From Chara braunii (taxonomy: Eukaryota > Streptophyta > Charophyceae > Charales > Characeae), in assembly GCA_003427395.1 (NCBI GenBank), contig BFEA01000006.1, positions 6,966,084 through 6,989,785 on the forward strand: a DNA stretch of 23,702 nucleotides, written 5' to 3'. Positions 8,560 to 18,700 of this stretch are shown here, in pieces (position 1 is the first letter of the stretch; each line of letters begins with the position of its first letter). The notes beneath the pieces were generated by a model. That model saw only the letters and a program-made list of their open reading frames with translations. It did no database searches and was not told where the DNA came from. Both the position numbers and the translations under genes were made by a program.

Positions 8560-8633
8560 TCGAAGTGACAGGATTCGAACCTATGACCCTCTGTACCCAA
8601 AACAGATGCGCTACCAGACTGCGCTACACCTTG
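8560..8633 (-). tRNA. trnP: tRNA-Pro(UGG), mitochondrial type
   Basis: Minus strand: D-arm AGCGCAGTCTGGTAGCGC, anticodon stem TCTGT/ACAGA around TTTGGGT (anticodon TGG), and T-arm TAGGTTCGAATCCTG. The acceptor CAAGGTG pairs with CACTTCG with one mismatch and one G-U where a fully paired CGAGGTG/CACCTCG would be expected; both differences are transitions. It lies 22 nt upstream of sdh3 on the same strand. Confidence 0.85.
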
Positions 8634-8639
8634 TTATGT

Positions 8640-8735
8640 TCAATTGGTAATTCAACTAGCCGACTAACTAAGATTGGATTGACTGGAACTGGTAAACTCA
8701 TTGTTGTAGGTTCAAATCCTACATTCCAAAAATTA
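8640..8735 (+). tRNA. tRNA-like remnant before rns
   Basis: A perfect T-arm GTAGG-TTCAAAT-CCTAC followed by an acceptor-like ATTCCAA (about 8706-8730), and a D-arm-like TTCAATTGGTAATTC at the left, are present. No single cloverleaf with an anticodon arm could be drawn; the spacing is about 100 nt. It is likely a decayed or rearranged tRNA between trnP and the rRNA gene. The amino acid was not determined. Confidence 0.35.
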
Positions 8736-8744
8736 AGCCATAAT

Positions 8745-9250
8745 ACAAAAACAGAGTTTGATCCTGGCTCAGAATGAACGCTAGCGATATGCTTAACACA
8801 TGCAAGTCGAACGTTGTTTTCTCAGTTGAAAACAAAGTGGCGAACGGGTGCGTAACGGGTGGGAATCTACCAAACAGTTTGGGAAAAATCCCAAACAGTA
8901 TAGATAGTCAATTTAGCGTGATAGTCAAAGTTTTTAGCGTTGTTTGATGAGCCCGCGTAGTATAAGGTAGTTGGTTAGGTAAAGGCTGACCAAGCCGATG
9001 ATGCTTAGCTGTTTTTTTCTGATGATCAGCCACACTGGGACTGAGACACAGCCCAGACTCCTACGGGAGGCAGCAATGGGGAATCTTGGACAATGGGCGA
9101 AAACCTGATCCAACAATATCTCGTGAGTGAAGAAGGGGATTTATCTTGTGAAGCTCTTTCATCGTTAGTGAGATTATGACAAAAACCATGATCCAGCAAT
9201 ATCGCGTCAGATGTTAGTGGTTGTAAAGCTCATTTGGGCAAGATTCCACT
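8745..9250 (+). rRNA. rns: Mitochondrial small-subunit rRNA (rns), 5' domain only, partial
   Basis: The universal start AGAGTTTGATCCTGGCTCAG (8753-8772) is followed by GAACGCTAGCG, ACATGCAAGTCGAACG, ACTGGGACTGAGACACAGCCC and ACTCCTACGGGAGGCAGCA (9058-9076), in correct order and spacing. Only roughly the first 430 positions (E. coli numbering) are present. Transitions include GGCAGCAATGGGG (normally GCAGTGGGG) and GCGAAAACCTGATCCAACAATATC (normally ..AGCCTGATCCAGCAATATC). At 9189 the text restarts with ATGATCCAGCAATATCGCGT, a second, better-conserved copy of the segment at 9105, before running into GTTGTAAAGCTC and non-rRNA sequence. It is truncated and non-functional. Confidence 0.9.
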
Positions 9251-9321
9251 CTGCAAACAGACCCAACAAATGATTCTATTTTTATTTTGATTAGTTAGAT
9301 GTACAACCACTAACATCTGAC
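9206..9321. repeat. 20-bp perfect inverted repeat at the rns breakpoint
   Basis: GTCAGATGTTAGTGGTTGTA (9206-9225) is the exact reverse complement of the 20 bases at 9302-9321, separated by 76 bp. The left arm overlaps the second rns copy. A third related word, TCTGACGCAACCACC, occurs at about 9441-9455. It may be a small inserted palindromic element or a breakpoint formed through inverted homology. Confidence 0.6.
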
Positions 9322-9554
9322 AGACAAGATATTTTAGAACTGTTTTCTGTTCATTGTGCTTCTGTTTGCGAACTAGTTAAAGTCAAAGTAGTTTCGTTTG
9401 TAGGAACCTGAACTTACCTGTTGGACCCAAATGTATGTACTATCTGACGCAACCACCGATTAATTAGTTTAATTATTATAAATCGGTCTGTGCACTACGA
9501 TGTGGTAAGCATTCAAGAGTAACTTAATGCAGATTGTGTACAGTTTTGTACCTT
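9322..9554. other. Unassigned junction between rns fragment and gypsy gag
   Basis: This is where the 5' LTR and primer-binding site of the gypsy element would be expected. No similarity to the 888-bp 3' LTR is seen. A phrase TGTGGTAAGCATTCAAGAG (about 9500-9518) starts with TGG, as primer-binding sites do, and follows a CA-ending segment, but I could not match it to a tRNA. A hairpin CCGATT/AATCGG lies at about 9456-9486. Confidence 0.35.
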
Positions 9555-11519
9555 ATGAGCGATAGGGATACCACTAGTGAGGACGACCGGATCTTGCGAT
9601 CGGCTAGATGCATGATTGCCCATGTGGCATTAGGACCCGAGGGTGATAGGTTACTGTTCCGCTAGCTTAGGGAGAGGCAACAACAGCGGAGAGCTAGGGC
9701 AGCGGAGGCCAGCAGGGCATTCGCAAGTGAAGCCGTTGTTTGAGCAGCCATGGCAACTGCTGCGCAACAAAATTCATAGGCCAGTTAAGGGGCCGTAGGG
9801 TCAACGGTCGCGCAAACCTTGAGTCAGTCCACTGGCGTCATGGCAAGCCAGCCATTAGTGTTGACTTCCGATGAGATCGCCATACAACAGGCAACACTGC
9901 AGGAGGCACAACTACAGAAGGTCTTAGGAGAGATAAAGGCGGAGAAGGAAAGAATGATTAGAAGAAGAGCCAGGATGCAACGGAGACAAGTGAACGTCAG
10001 TGAGTTAGGGGGAATGGACCTGACGCGCATGGATGCAGACGTGAGGACGTTGCGGACAGTCCTGCTAGGTGTTGTAGAGATGCAGGACCACCACACGACT
10101 CTCCTTCATGACATCCAGCACAGTCTGGCCTTGATGGTCGAGCGAGCACAGGCAGCACCATCGTTGTTTGGGCCTGGTGCCTGGCCCGTTGTACAACGTC
10201 CTCCTTATGTCCCATCGGTGATTGGGGTATCCCCATATGTCTCCCCAACATCGGTCCAAACCGTTTCCCTGGGTATGCCATTAGCAAGAGGGTTCTCAGA
10301 AGGTCCTAGTGTACAGGTTCCTGTACGGACAGTGATCTCCCAGCCTCCGTCGCAGGTTGCCGTAAGCGGGCAGCCTGCCGTCTCGCAACCTGCACAGCCG
10401 CAAGGTACACAACCCCAGCAGCAACTAGTGCAGCAGCCTGGACCACAGGGTCCACAGCCCAGAATGGTGCAGGTACCGGGACAAAGTCAGTGGGTTCCAA
10501 AGACGACCATTGCTGCTCCTAAACCCTTTACAGGGGATAAGAGGGGCGAAAACCTCGACATATGGTTGACGGCAGTGCCAGTCTATGTTAAGTGTACACT
10601 TACCTTGCCGCACGAGGAAGTGCTTGTGGTTGCGTCCTATCTAGAGGGGAGTGCAACAAGATGGTTGAGTGGGTTTAGTGCAGGTGCAGGGATACGCTTA
10701 TGACTTTCGCGCTTGGGCAGTCAACCAGAAATTGGATGACTTCCTCGAGATGGTGGAAGACGGGTGGCATGATCCTCAGGAGGCCCAAAAGGCCACTGAT
10801 GCGATTTTGACTCTGCATACTAGGCAGTTTAAGTCAGTAAGAGAAGCCACATATGCAGTAGAGCGTCTGATCTGTGTCCCTGGTTGCCTTATGACCCCCA
10901 GGTTTTACTCACCTCCTACCTGAGATGCTTTCCTATGCCTCACAGGAATCAATTGGCAGGTGAGGCCAACATCAACATGCACAACTTCCCCACGTTTAGC
11001 AAGAAGGCCCTAGACCTAGAAGCAAAGATAGGGCATGGTCAGACACCCACGACGGATGGTAGGAAAAAGTCACTGCCTTCCAACTGGAAAGCGAAGGGAC
11101 GCATCATGTTCGTCGACAACGATGGTGCCACCATCGAGTTGGACGACGACTTCCAGGCGGGGGTGGGTTCAGAGGCTGGCAGCGTAGAAGCTTCAGGGGG
11201 TGGAGTAGTTGCTGCTGTAGCTCAAAAAGGTAAGGCGACCGGCAGACATCGTGGAGGTTCCCGGTCTAGGAGTCAGGTTGACTGCAATGCTCCATGAGAG
11301 AAAGCAGGTCTTAGTGAGGACGTGTGGAGAGATCGGTACACGAGGCAGGTTTGTATCCGTTGTGGCCATTGCGGCCATAACCAGTTCAAGTGTCGAAACA
11401 AGAAGGTGACCGAAAAGATCCCGCCTACGATGGGGCAGGTGTTGGGATCCCCCGCTCTCGTTGGCAGCAATGTGGCCAGCAGTTTTGGCACTGCTCCGGG
11501 AAACGCGTCGGGCCAGTAG
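9555..11519 (+). pseudogene. Ty3/gypsy Gag, degenerate, with zinc knuckle
   Basis: Gag forms the retrotransposon particle and binds its RNA. One frame runs from ATG 9555 (MSDRDTTSEDDRILRS) through stops TAG, TGA, TAG and TAA into the open 9819-10703 segment. This has a coiled-coil-like part (about 9880-10130), then a Pro/Gln-rich linker (about 10280-10490), then KPFTGDKRGENLDIWL..LEGSATRWLSG, the start of a retrotransposon gag domain. A frameshift near 10670 continues the domain as YDFRAWAVNQKLDDFLEMVE and WHDPQEAQKATDAI. Another near 10880 leads to YDPQVLLTSYLRCFP and ..FSKKALDLEAKIG. A TGA at 11295-11297 precedes the CCHC knuckle CIRCGHCGHNQFKC (about 11352-11393; C-X2-C-X4-H-X4-C). It is non-functional. 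Confidence 0.82.
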
Positions 11520-11548
11520 GAATAGTAGTTGTTCCTGCTAGGGTCTAG

Positions 11549-12803
11549 GTGGTGGACACACCCTCCCCATCTCGAGAGATGGCCCGAGCTACTGACTCCA
11601 TCGTCGTCCCGCAAACACATTCAGACCCATCGAGCCTATGTTCGGTGAATGTGTTTGAATCCGTAGAGGAGCTAGAGGAGGAGTGGTCTGGATCAGAACC
11701 CCTAGCTTCTTGGACGACATTAGCTAAAGCCCCTAAGGGAGAGATGTTCGTCGGCGAGGTAGTCATCGGTGGCCGCAAGGTCGGGCGTATTACGTTAAGA
11801 GACTGCGCTTACAGGGGCAAGTGCAGCGCCTGAGTCGACCTGTGGAGTCAACCTGTGCCAACAAACAGCGCATGGTAGTTAATGACTACCTCCAGGATGT
11901 TGAGTGTTGTTTCCAGTACGCGGAAGGGGAACTGGGACATCACGTCTCGTTCCTAGTCGACGATGATCTCCCAATGAATATCCTCTCGATTGCACAGCCC
12001 CAGTTTGACTGGCACCGAAAAGTGGTCAAGCACATTTTGCCAGGTGGAGGGACCGCCAGATTACGAAGTTTAAGGCTAGTAGTTCGATCGAGCCCTACGG
12101 ATGCATGTGTGCCGCCGCGTTTTACAAGTATTATAACCAAAATCCGGAGGAGGGTATGTATCTAGTTTATGTCTCTGCAGCAGGCGAGCCAGTGAAAATG
12201 CCGCCAGAGATAGAGGGAGTAGTTGCTAAATACCCTGATCTGTTTGAAGAGCCAACAGGCGTTGTCGAGAGGGAGGTCGTCCACTGGATAGTGATTATAC
12301 CAGGGTCTAGCATTCCGAAGGGTAGGATCTATCGGATGTCTCCAGGCGAGTTTGACGAGCTTCGCCGACAACTCAAGGAACTCGTAGAGAAGGGTTAAAT
12401 CCGGCCGAGAATCTCCCATTACGGATCTCCAGTCTTATTTGTGTTGAAGAAAGGGGGGAACTCTGAGAATGTGCATTGACTATAGGGGCCACAATGCCAT
12501 CACTGTCGAGAACCGAGAGCCCTTACCACACATCGACGATGTGCTAGATAGAGTGCAAGGGTGCCGATACTTCAATAAGATAGATTTGAAGTCCGAGTGC
12601 AATCGGCCCGGGGATCAGCACAAAACCGCTTTTCAGACCAGGTATGGTTTGTACGAGTTTGTGGTGATGCCTTTCGGCCTTTGCAATGCTCCTGGCACCT
12701 TTCAGCACGCTATAAATCGGATCTTTTATGACTACTTGGACAAATTTGTCATCGTGTACCTCGATGACATACTTATTTTTAGTAGGATTGTCGAGGAGCA
12801 CGT
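11549..12803 (+). pseudogene. Ty3/gypsy protease and N-terminal reverse transcriptase, degenerate
   Basis: The protease region (11700-12090, two frames) reads GEMFVGEVVIGGRKVGRI, then a D-C-A where an active-site D-S/T-G-A would be expected, and later HHVSFLVDDDLPMNIL..QFDWHRKVVKH. The catalytic triad is lost. RT follows: VVHWIVIIPGSSIPKGRIYRMS, ELRRQLKELVEKG-stop-IRPRISHYGSPVLF, a frameshift near 12465, [40 protein letters not shown], a small deletion where YHQI is usual, [31 protein letters not shown], and [15 protein letters not shown] with the YLDD catalytic pair (about 12755-12766). The frame stops making sense at EEHV (12803), where the 7.4-kb insertion begins; RT resumes at 20210. Confidence 0.88.
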
Positions 12804-13429
12804 TGTCGAGCGCATCGGTCCGGCACCGCACAGGGTAGCACGGGACCCTCCCGGCCGCGTCACGCAGGAGTTGGTCTAATTCCTCGTCGCAAATATACAT
12901 GGAGCTTCCGCAAGCCGCTCCNGNCGAGTGCGCCAGCCATACCTCTCGCGAGCCCCTACGACAGGATAGGGCCTACGCGAGGCACGACTTACCTCCACCT
13001 TACGCGAGCTGTCACCTCCCTTCGGTGGGCGTATCCCCGCCGAGCTACCAGTCCACATTACGAAAGCTAATCAGGTGCAATCGCAGAGGTGGACCAGTTG
13101 AGGGCGTTTCTCGTTCGTTGTAGCATAGGGGGTACATGCCGTAATACGCCTCTATCGTACCCGCACGCGAACCGACATCTTGGGGGCTGAGGTCCCAAGC
13201 GCGACTTGTCGCCGGTCGACTAGGACGCATCCCACACGCCACGCGCACACCACTATAAAGAACATAAAAATAAAACGCACACACGCACATATACAGAACA
13301 ACACAGAACAAACAACACGACAACACTCCTAGTCCCTCAGTAGTCGTCCCATAACTCTCCGATCCGAAAATCGGATAGGCGACGCGTGCGAGACCTACTA
13401 TAAAACCGCGCGGACGCAGGGCTATCTCA
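12804..13429. other. GC-rich left arm of the insertion, no recognised gene
   Basis: The first 450 bp is GC-rich, followed by a promoter-like CACTATAAAGAACATAAAAATAAAAC (about 13248-13273) and a CACA/ACAC-rich stretch. A 157-residue minus-strand frame (13045-13518) exists, but it translates the tandem repeat next door and has no familiar motif. Two Ns occur at 12922 and 12924. If the insertion is an LTR element this would be its 5' LTR, but no second copy was seen. Confidence 0.4.
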
Positions 13430-13530
13430 TATCGACTCGCAATGCAAGCATACGCAAGCAGTTGCAATGATGGCGTACTGTATCGACTCGCAATGCAAGC
13501 ATACGCAACCAGTTGCAATGATGGCGTACT
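13430..13530 (+). repeat. 51-bp tandem repeat, two copies
   Basis: Unit 13430-13480 (TATCGACTCGCAATGCAAGC..., ending TGGCGTACTG) is followed immediately by 13481-13530, differing only at an internal G-to-C and at the end. There is no gene in it. Confidence 0.9.
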
Positions 13531-13553
13531 ATGTAGTACCCATACTCATGCGG

Positions 13554-13713
13554 CCCTCGTTAATCTTGAGGGTCGCATTCGACACTCAAGTGTCGGCTGA
13601 CACTCGCCTTGAGGGATTGATCTCTCGACGCTGGACAACCGCCAAGTGCGGTTGAAAACCACACCCTCTTCTGCACCCTCCGGAGAGTGGGTGGTACACA
13701 AGTTCATACTTGT
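13554..13713. repeat. Cluster of consecutive small hairpins
   Basis: Within 160 bp there are CCCTC/GAGGG (13554-13558, 13568-13572), CGACACT/AGTGTCG (13580-13586, 13589-13595), ACCGC/GCGGT (13638-13642, 13648-13652) and ACAAGT/ACTTGT (13698-13703, 13708-13713), plus CTCCGGAG. Each is short, but four in a row is more than the neighbourhood shows. Possibly a structured RNA or LTR regulatory region; function unknown. Confidence 0.5.
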
Positions 13714-14589
13714 GGTGGCAATCGTCTCTTATGGCCCTGGAGACCAGCTCTATCATCCAAGGTCTGGAAAGAAGTCAAGGGTTTTGACTTTGACGGCTGC
13801 CACAGACTACAACGTCCAACTATAAAAATTACCAAGCAAAATCAATCAATAAATAAATAAATATCCCATCACTCACATATCAAATCAGGATTCGAGATAA
13901 AATAAAAGAAGGGGAAACATAGACCCAGCAGGTATGCAGATCGTGCGTCACATGGTTGTCATTCTCACTGTCTCCAAAGTATGGTCCATATACCAGGTTC
14001 CAAATACTAACCTGCATAAAACACAGGCACACACAATAGCCACATTGCCATACACCAATGTGGTCAACTTTACTGCTTCCTGTAACTCACACCACGCCTC
14101 ACACACTCAAGCCCTAATCATAGTTCAAATCTCCATAAATCTCACATGTTCTTGATAATGACCATTAAAATAAATCCGATTAAAACCCTCAAAGAAACAT
14201 ATCAAATCTCAGGGCCAAGGCAATCAAGTTGAGGTACAGGTGAAAGCGAAGTTGTGTCGTGAGCCGGCAAGTCGACGATCAACCAACCGACCTGTTTATT
14301 TGTGATAATAGAAGATTATCCTTGTAGGATCAAGCTGGAACTTGTCAAAATCCTGGATTGAATGTTCATAGGAGACTTGTATCATACGATATGTCAATGT
14401 CCAAGCTAAATCGTCAATGTATGGAGATCCAATCCCCATGACACACTCTCACTCAAGACTCTCCTGACAACCAGGCCTAGGACTATCTCTAAGCCAGCGC
14501 CCAAAGAAAGGTCGACCTATGGCAGAATCTCCCCCATACAGAGTGGATCGCCAGAGTCGCCACCTGTCAAAATATAATCTATCTCCTCT
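13714..14589. other. No gene recognised
   Basis: Moderately AT-rich sequence with an AATAAATAAATAAATAA microsatellite (about 13846-13862) and several TATA/AATAAA-like words. A 73-residue plus-strand frame (13934-14155) has no recognisable motif or supporting context. The last ~100 bp (14560-14600) lead into the satellite. Confidence 0.4.
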
Positions 14590-15140
14590 AAACCAAGAAA
14601 ATTTCGGCAGCGCTTCTCGTAGGAAAAGTGCCTTTCCAGAATTTATATCAGCCTAAATATGAAAACATAAATAATCTTAAACCTTCCAAAGTCAAATTTT
14701 GTCTAACTTTCTGAATTAGCAAAAAATTGGGCATCACTCCTTTTAGAAAAGGAGACTTCTCAGATTTTTACTAATCCATATATAAAAATCAGACAAGGTG
14801 AACTTTTGAAAAGTCAAATTTTGACGAACTCCTTGGGTTTGCAGAAATTTCAGCAGGGCTTCCCGTAGAGAAAGTAGCTTACCAAAATTTATACAAAGCT
14901 AAGTTCATAATTTAAAATGATTTTGACTTCTCAAGGTCAAATTTTATCTAACTCCCTGAATTAGCAAAAATTTGGGCAGCACTCCCTTTAGAGAAGGAGA
15001 CTCTCCAGGTTCTTACTAAGTCTTATATAAAAGTCAGACGAACTGAACTTTGAAAAGACAAAATTTTACGAACTCCTTGTTTTTGTATAAATTTCGGCAG
15101 CGCTTCCCGTAGGGAAAGTAGCTAACCAAGATTTATACAA
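14590..15140 (+). repeat. Satellite-like tandem array: ~245-bp dimeric unit of two ~122-bp monomers
   Basis: The phrase ATTTCGGCAGCGCTTC.CGTAG recurs at 14601, 14847 and 15091 (spacing 246 and 244). A related but distinct phrase (A)ATTTGGGCA.CACTCC.TTTAGA starts at 14726 and 14970. It sits midway (125, 121, 123 and 121 bp between successive phrases), so type A and type B monomers alternate. Flanking words such as AAAGTCAAATTTTG and AACTCCTTG..TT repeat in register. About 2.3 dimers are present. Confidence 0.85.
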
Positions 15141-15432
15141 GACCAAGTATAATAAATGATCCCAGAAAATGCGGAAATCGACCTTAGTAAAAATAAACTT
15201 AGCCCAAAAAATGCAGAAATTGAAACTAACTCCTATGGCTCTAGCACGTGGCGAGCAACCAAAGCATTTACCTATCAACTTGAAACTCAAACTAAGTAGT
15301 GGTCACACTCAGTCACATGCAGGCCAAACCACAAGGGTAAGTAGTCTTACCATTCCAAGTCCACTTATATAAAATAGTTCATGAACCTTCAGGTAATTCA
15401 ACCCTTATACCCAACTTACATATGGTATAACG
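15141..15432. other. No gene recognised, between satellite and hairpin repeats
   Basis: Moderately AT-rich single-copy-looking sequence. A 67-codon plus frame (15169-15372) has no recognisable features. Lys-rich wording near 15180-15220 comes from A-runs. Confidence 0.35.
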
Positions 15433-16023
15433 CTAGACCATTCGGCTTGGAAACAATGCCCAGCCCCTTAAGATATACGCAAACAGGTTGCACAACTACT
15501 TCTTTTTCCTTTGGGCATGTGACTAGACCATTCCAATCGCCCTGAACTGTTTAATATCCAAAATTTACTAACTTTTTGACTTTGTTCTCAAAGGAAATGA
15601 AAATATGGGCAGGGGACTGAACCATTCGGCTTGGAAACAATGTTCAGCTTGCCCTGATTTTTTCCAATTATACTCTGTATTTTCCCTTCTCTTCTTAGTG
15701 ATATGGCTTAGCGTTGGACCATTCGGCTTGGAAACAACGCCCAACTGCCAGTTCACATGCAAATATAAGTAAAATACTTTCTTTTATACTCAGGTTGTAC
15801 TTATGTGCGTGGTTTTCAGGCTTAAGCCATTCAGCTTCGAAACAATGCTCAGCCTTAGACCAAAATCCTCCCTCAGAACAAAACAAAAAAACCCTTCACA
15901 TCAGGCAACCCTCAGAAAATAAACATAGCAACCAGGCCATTCAGCTTAGAAACAATGCCTAGCCCTTCAGAAAACAACCAAATAAACTAGCCCTGGGCCA
16001 TTCAGCTTAGAAACAATGCCCAG
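15433..16023 (+). repeat. Six copies of a conserved-loop hairpin with covarying stems
   Basis: A core CATTC(G/A)GCTT(G/A/C)GAAACAA(T/C) occurs at 15439, 15623, 15720, 15828, 15938 and 15999. Each is flanked by 6-7 bases that pair with each other: CTAGAC/GCCCAG (15433-15463), CTGAAC/GTTCAG (15617-15647, perfect), GTTGGAC/GCCCAAC (15713-15745), TTAAGC/GCTCAG (15822-15852), CCAGGC/GCCTAG (15932-15962) and CTGGGC/GCCCAG (15993-16023, perfect). The stem continues as ATT/AAT inside the core past a bulged C, leaving a 12-nt loop. Copy 2 has extra outer pairing CAGGG/CCCTG. Spacing is irregular (184, 96, 109, 110 and 61 bp) and the intervening sequence is not repeated. A broken seventh copy starts at about 15522. 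I do not recognise the family. Confidence 0.85.
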
Positions 16024-18411
16024 TCCTTGGTTGATCCGGTCAAACGCATGCAGTCTGCCTTCCTCCCATCTTCCCTCTGTTCACCCCTTAGTCTGCTTTC
16101 AGCCAAAAATAAAGATGCAACTTAAACTTTACTCTCATGCATTCCTTCCATTCAATCTGATTATATCCTGTAAGAAAGCAAGATCATAGGGGCAATCTCA
16201 TGCATACATCAACTACAGGGACATAGTCAAACATGGGTATAGTGGGGTCATACAGATAGAGAAAGATATACCTGTCAGTTCCCTGCCTCCAGAACCTCGC
16301 CTAGGTCTCGGCAGAGCTCCCGCAATCGGTGGGTGGACTCCCCACAGAGTCTTGACGCGGTCCCACGGGTTGCAATCCCGCCTGCTGACTTCATCTCAGA
16401 ACCAGGATTAGACTGAGAGTAAGAAAGACAGAAGGAGGGGTTTCACGCCAACCGCAGACTCCCTTGCTGAGCTTGGTCACTTCCCTTTGGCTCGTGACCC
16501 GAAGTATACTGGCCACAAGTAAGTTTGCACCCTTGCGGCTAACCCGTTACTGCGCAGGCCAAATAGGCTGAGTGTCACATTGGCCAACAGACAGATCTGC
16601 AGCTCCTGTGGCAAAATCCGATAGTGTTTTCAACAATACATGCACTATGATGCTCAATAGCACACACAATAGCCTGTAGCAGCACGCTGGTAGGCAGAGG
16701 TGAGAAAAGATGCCCTGAGAAAGCTCCACCAAGCCAACTTCGCGGAGCTATCCGTATCGAACACAGCGGTCACAACCATAAAATACTGCAGCAGTCCGCA
16801 TGGTCAACTCACGCACTCGCACCAACAACACTCCAGGTGAGCAAATAGCCCAGTAACTAGCTGCTTGACAAGAAGCAGCAAGCCTGCAAGCTGATCACGT
16901 ATACTCCCCCTCTTTTCTTAACAACAACTGCCACCTCGAGGATAAACACCAAGACGCAAACTGCGGTCACACTATGGTCATGCAGATCTGAAGAGCAGCA
17001 TGTCAGCGTTCGAGTTCAGTGATAATGGCCACTCCCAATCTCACTGTAGTAACAACCTCAATACACGGCAGTAGTAGACTTCAAACTCATAAAACCACTG
17101 TTGCTGCAGATAGAACCAGAGCCTGTCAGAGCCTGTTCCATCAGGAGAGGAACAACAACACATCCTTACAGAGAACTCAGCAAGAAATTATACAGTAACA
17201 AAAGCAATAGGACGCAGCAAACCGCTATGCAACAGCAAATAGGGTGCACGCGGTTTTCAGTTGGGCAGACTACTGCCAAGGCCAAGGACGTGCGTGACTC
17301 GATGCTTGTACTTCCAATTCTCGACCCCATTCTCTAGCCTATACCAACTGGCTACTCGTTCCTACACGCGCGCCCGTTCCTCTAAATGGTAATCTACATT
17401 CAATCAAACACGGTAAGCCGACTTTGTGATCTGTATGCAGAATAAAGTCGAGATTGCGGGCAGCATATAGGTGAAGACCCGGATCATGACCACGGGCCGT
17501 GCAAATCTTCAACCCGGGACATCGATCGAGATCATGAGCGGGGCTCACGGCTACCGGGCACTGCCCCACTACTCACCCACTGTGCAAGCGAGAATGGATC
17601 TGTTGCTGGAGCATGGGCGGATGTATTCGAATTTTGCCTGCTGATGAACTCTCCAGCATGACACCGAGGTTACCAGGTAAGCTCTTCTCCCCGCTCCGTT
17701 CTTCCTCCGTTCTCCTGATGAGCAACGCATCCGCCAACAGGCAAGTCTCTAACTTCGCGGCTGCCTCCACGCTACTTCCTTCGGTAAGCCTCTCTCTCTT
17801 TCTCCCTCTCTCTCTAGTCTGCGTAGGGACGTATCTGACCTTTAGTTCGGCCAGATTCATTTACAGTCCATGCCCAAGTAAAACACGATCGATGAGGAGT
17901 AGACCGCAGTCGATGTGATTGAAAGCGCAAGTACGAGGAACATAACGACCGCAATCCTCCTAAACAGACATGGGTGACCACGGGCATGAGGCTGTTTAAA
18001 CAGAAGATGGTTCTGATGACGATCGTCCGCCCTGCCCTGCCATTCACCACTTATAGGAGGATGGGACTTTACAGCTAGAACATGGAAATATACACTGCCC
18101 TCCCACCATTCGCACATAGTAGTAGAGGGAGGCTACTTCCATTGGTAGGATGAGCAACACACCGGCCACACGTGAGTCTTCAACGTTGCTATTGCCCCAC
18201 ACCTCCTCCGTTCACTAAGATGAGCAGAATCGAGTGACTTTTTCGCCGGTATACAGAAAGAAACATTACTCTCCGAAAGCTTCTTCCTGGGCGCAGACTC
18301 AGTTACACATGCCAGGCAGACCAGTGCCTGAATCAAAAATCTAACATCACCATTCAACTCGGAATGGCCTAAAACCTTTGTTTAGAGTCTTGGTTTGTAA
18401 AAATCGGCCAT
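16024..18411. other. 2.4 kb without a recognised gene
   Basis: Both strands were read. Open frames here are at most ~100 residues and lack recognisable domains. A CT-rich microsatellite (CTCTCTCTCTTTCTCCCTCTCTCTCT, about 17791-17816) generates a Leu/Ser-rich plus frame and an Arg/Glu-rich minus frame at 17573-17918 that look like low-complexity artefacts. Base composition rises to mixed GC compared with the satellite region. It might be decayed transposon or old genic sequence; nothing specific can be supported. Confidence 0.4.
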
Positions 18412-18700
18412 AAAACGAATGAGATATGCCATTCCCGCCCCCTGCCATATCTGATTCCGACATCTCTCCACGCACGTCTTTTTCTTACTAACCCCCCTTC
18501 TACTCGCCTTCCATCAGTTCTAGCTTCAAAATCGGGTTCGCACACCTCGAAAACCCCCGATTCGAGCCCTTCCTCGCCCGATTTCGTTCAAAAACGAGTG
18601 AGATACAACTTTTTCCCTTTTTCTCCTCCTTCGTTTCCGCCATCTCCACGCACTAACGTTTCTACTAACTTCCCTCTCTATTGACTCTCCACTAAAACTA
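18412..18700 (+). repeat. Diverged direct repeat, ~179-bp period, pyrimidine-rich
   Basis: AAAACGAATGAGATA at 18412 and AAAACGAGTGAGATA at 18591 each begin a C/T-rich stretch that includes a version of ATCTC(T)CCACGCAC and then TCT..TACTAAC. The two copies are strongly diverged but collinear, suggesting an old tandem duplication. There is no coding content. Confidence 0.55.

Noticed and set aside
15433-16023. CRISPR array
   Set aside because: Repeats are imperfect, spacing is irregular (61-184 bp), the variable parts are the stems themselves, and the context is eukaryotic transposon DNA.
17573-18117. Overlapping 77-101-residue frames on both strands
   Set aside because: They derive from a CT microsatellite and neighbouring low-complexity sequence; no domain, start context or homolog was recognised.
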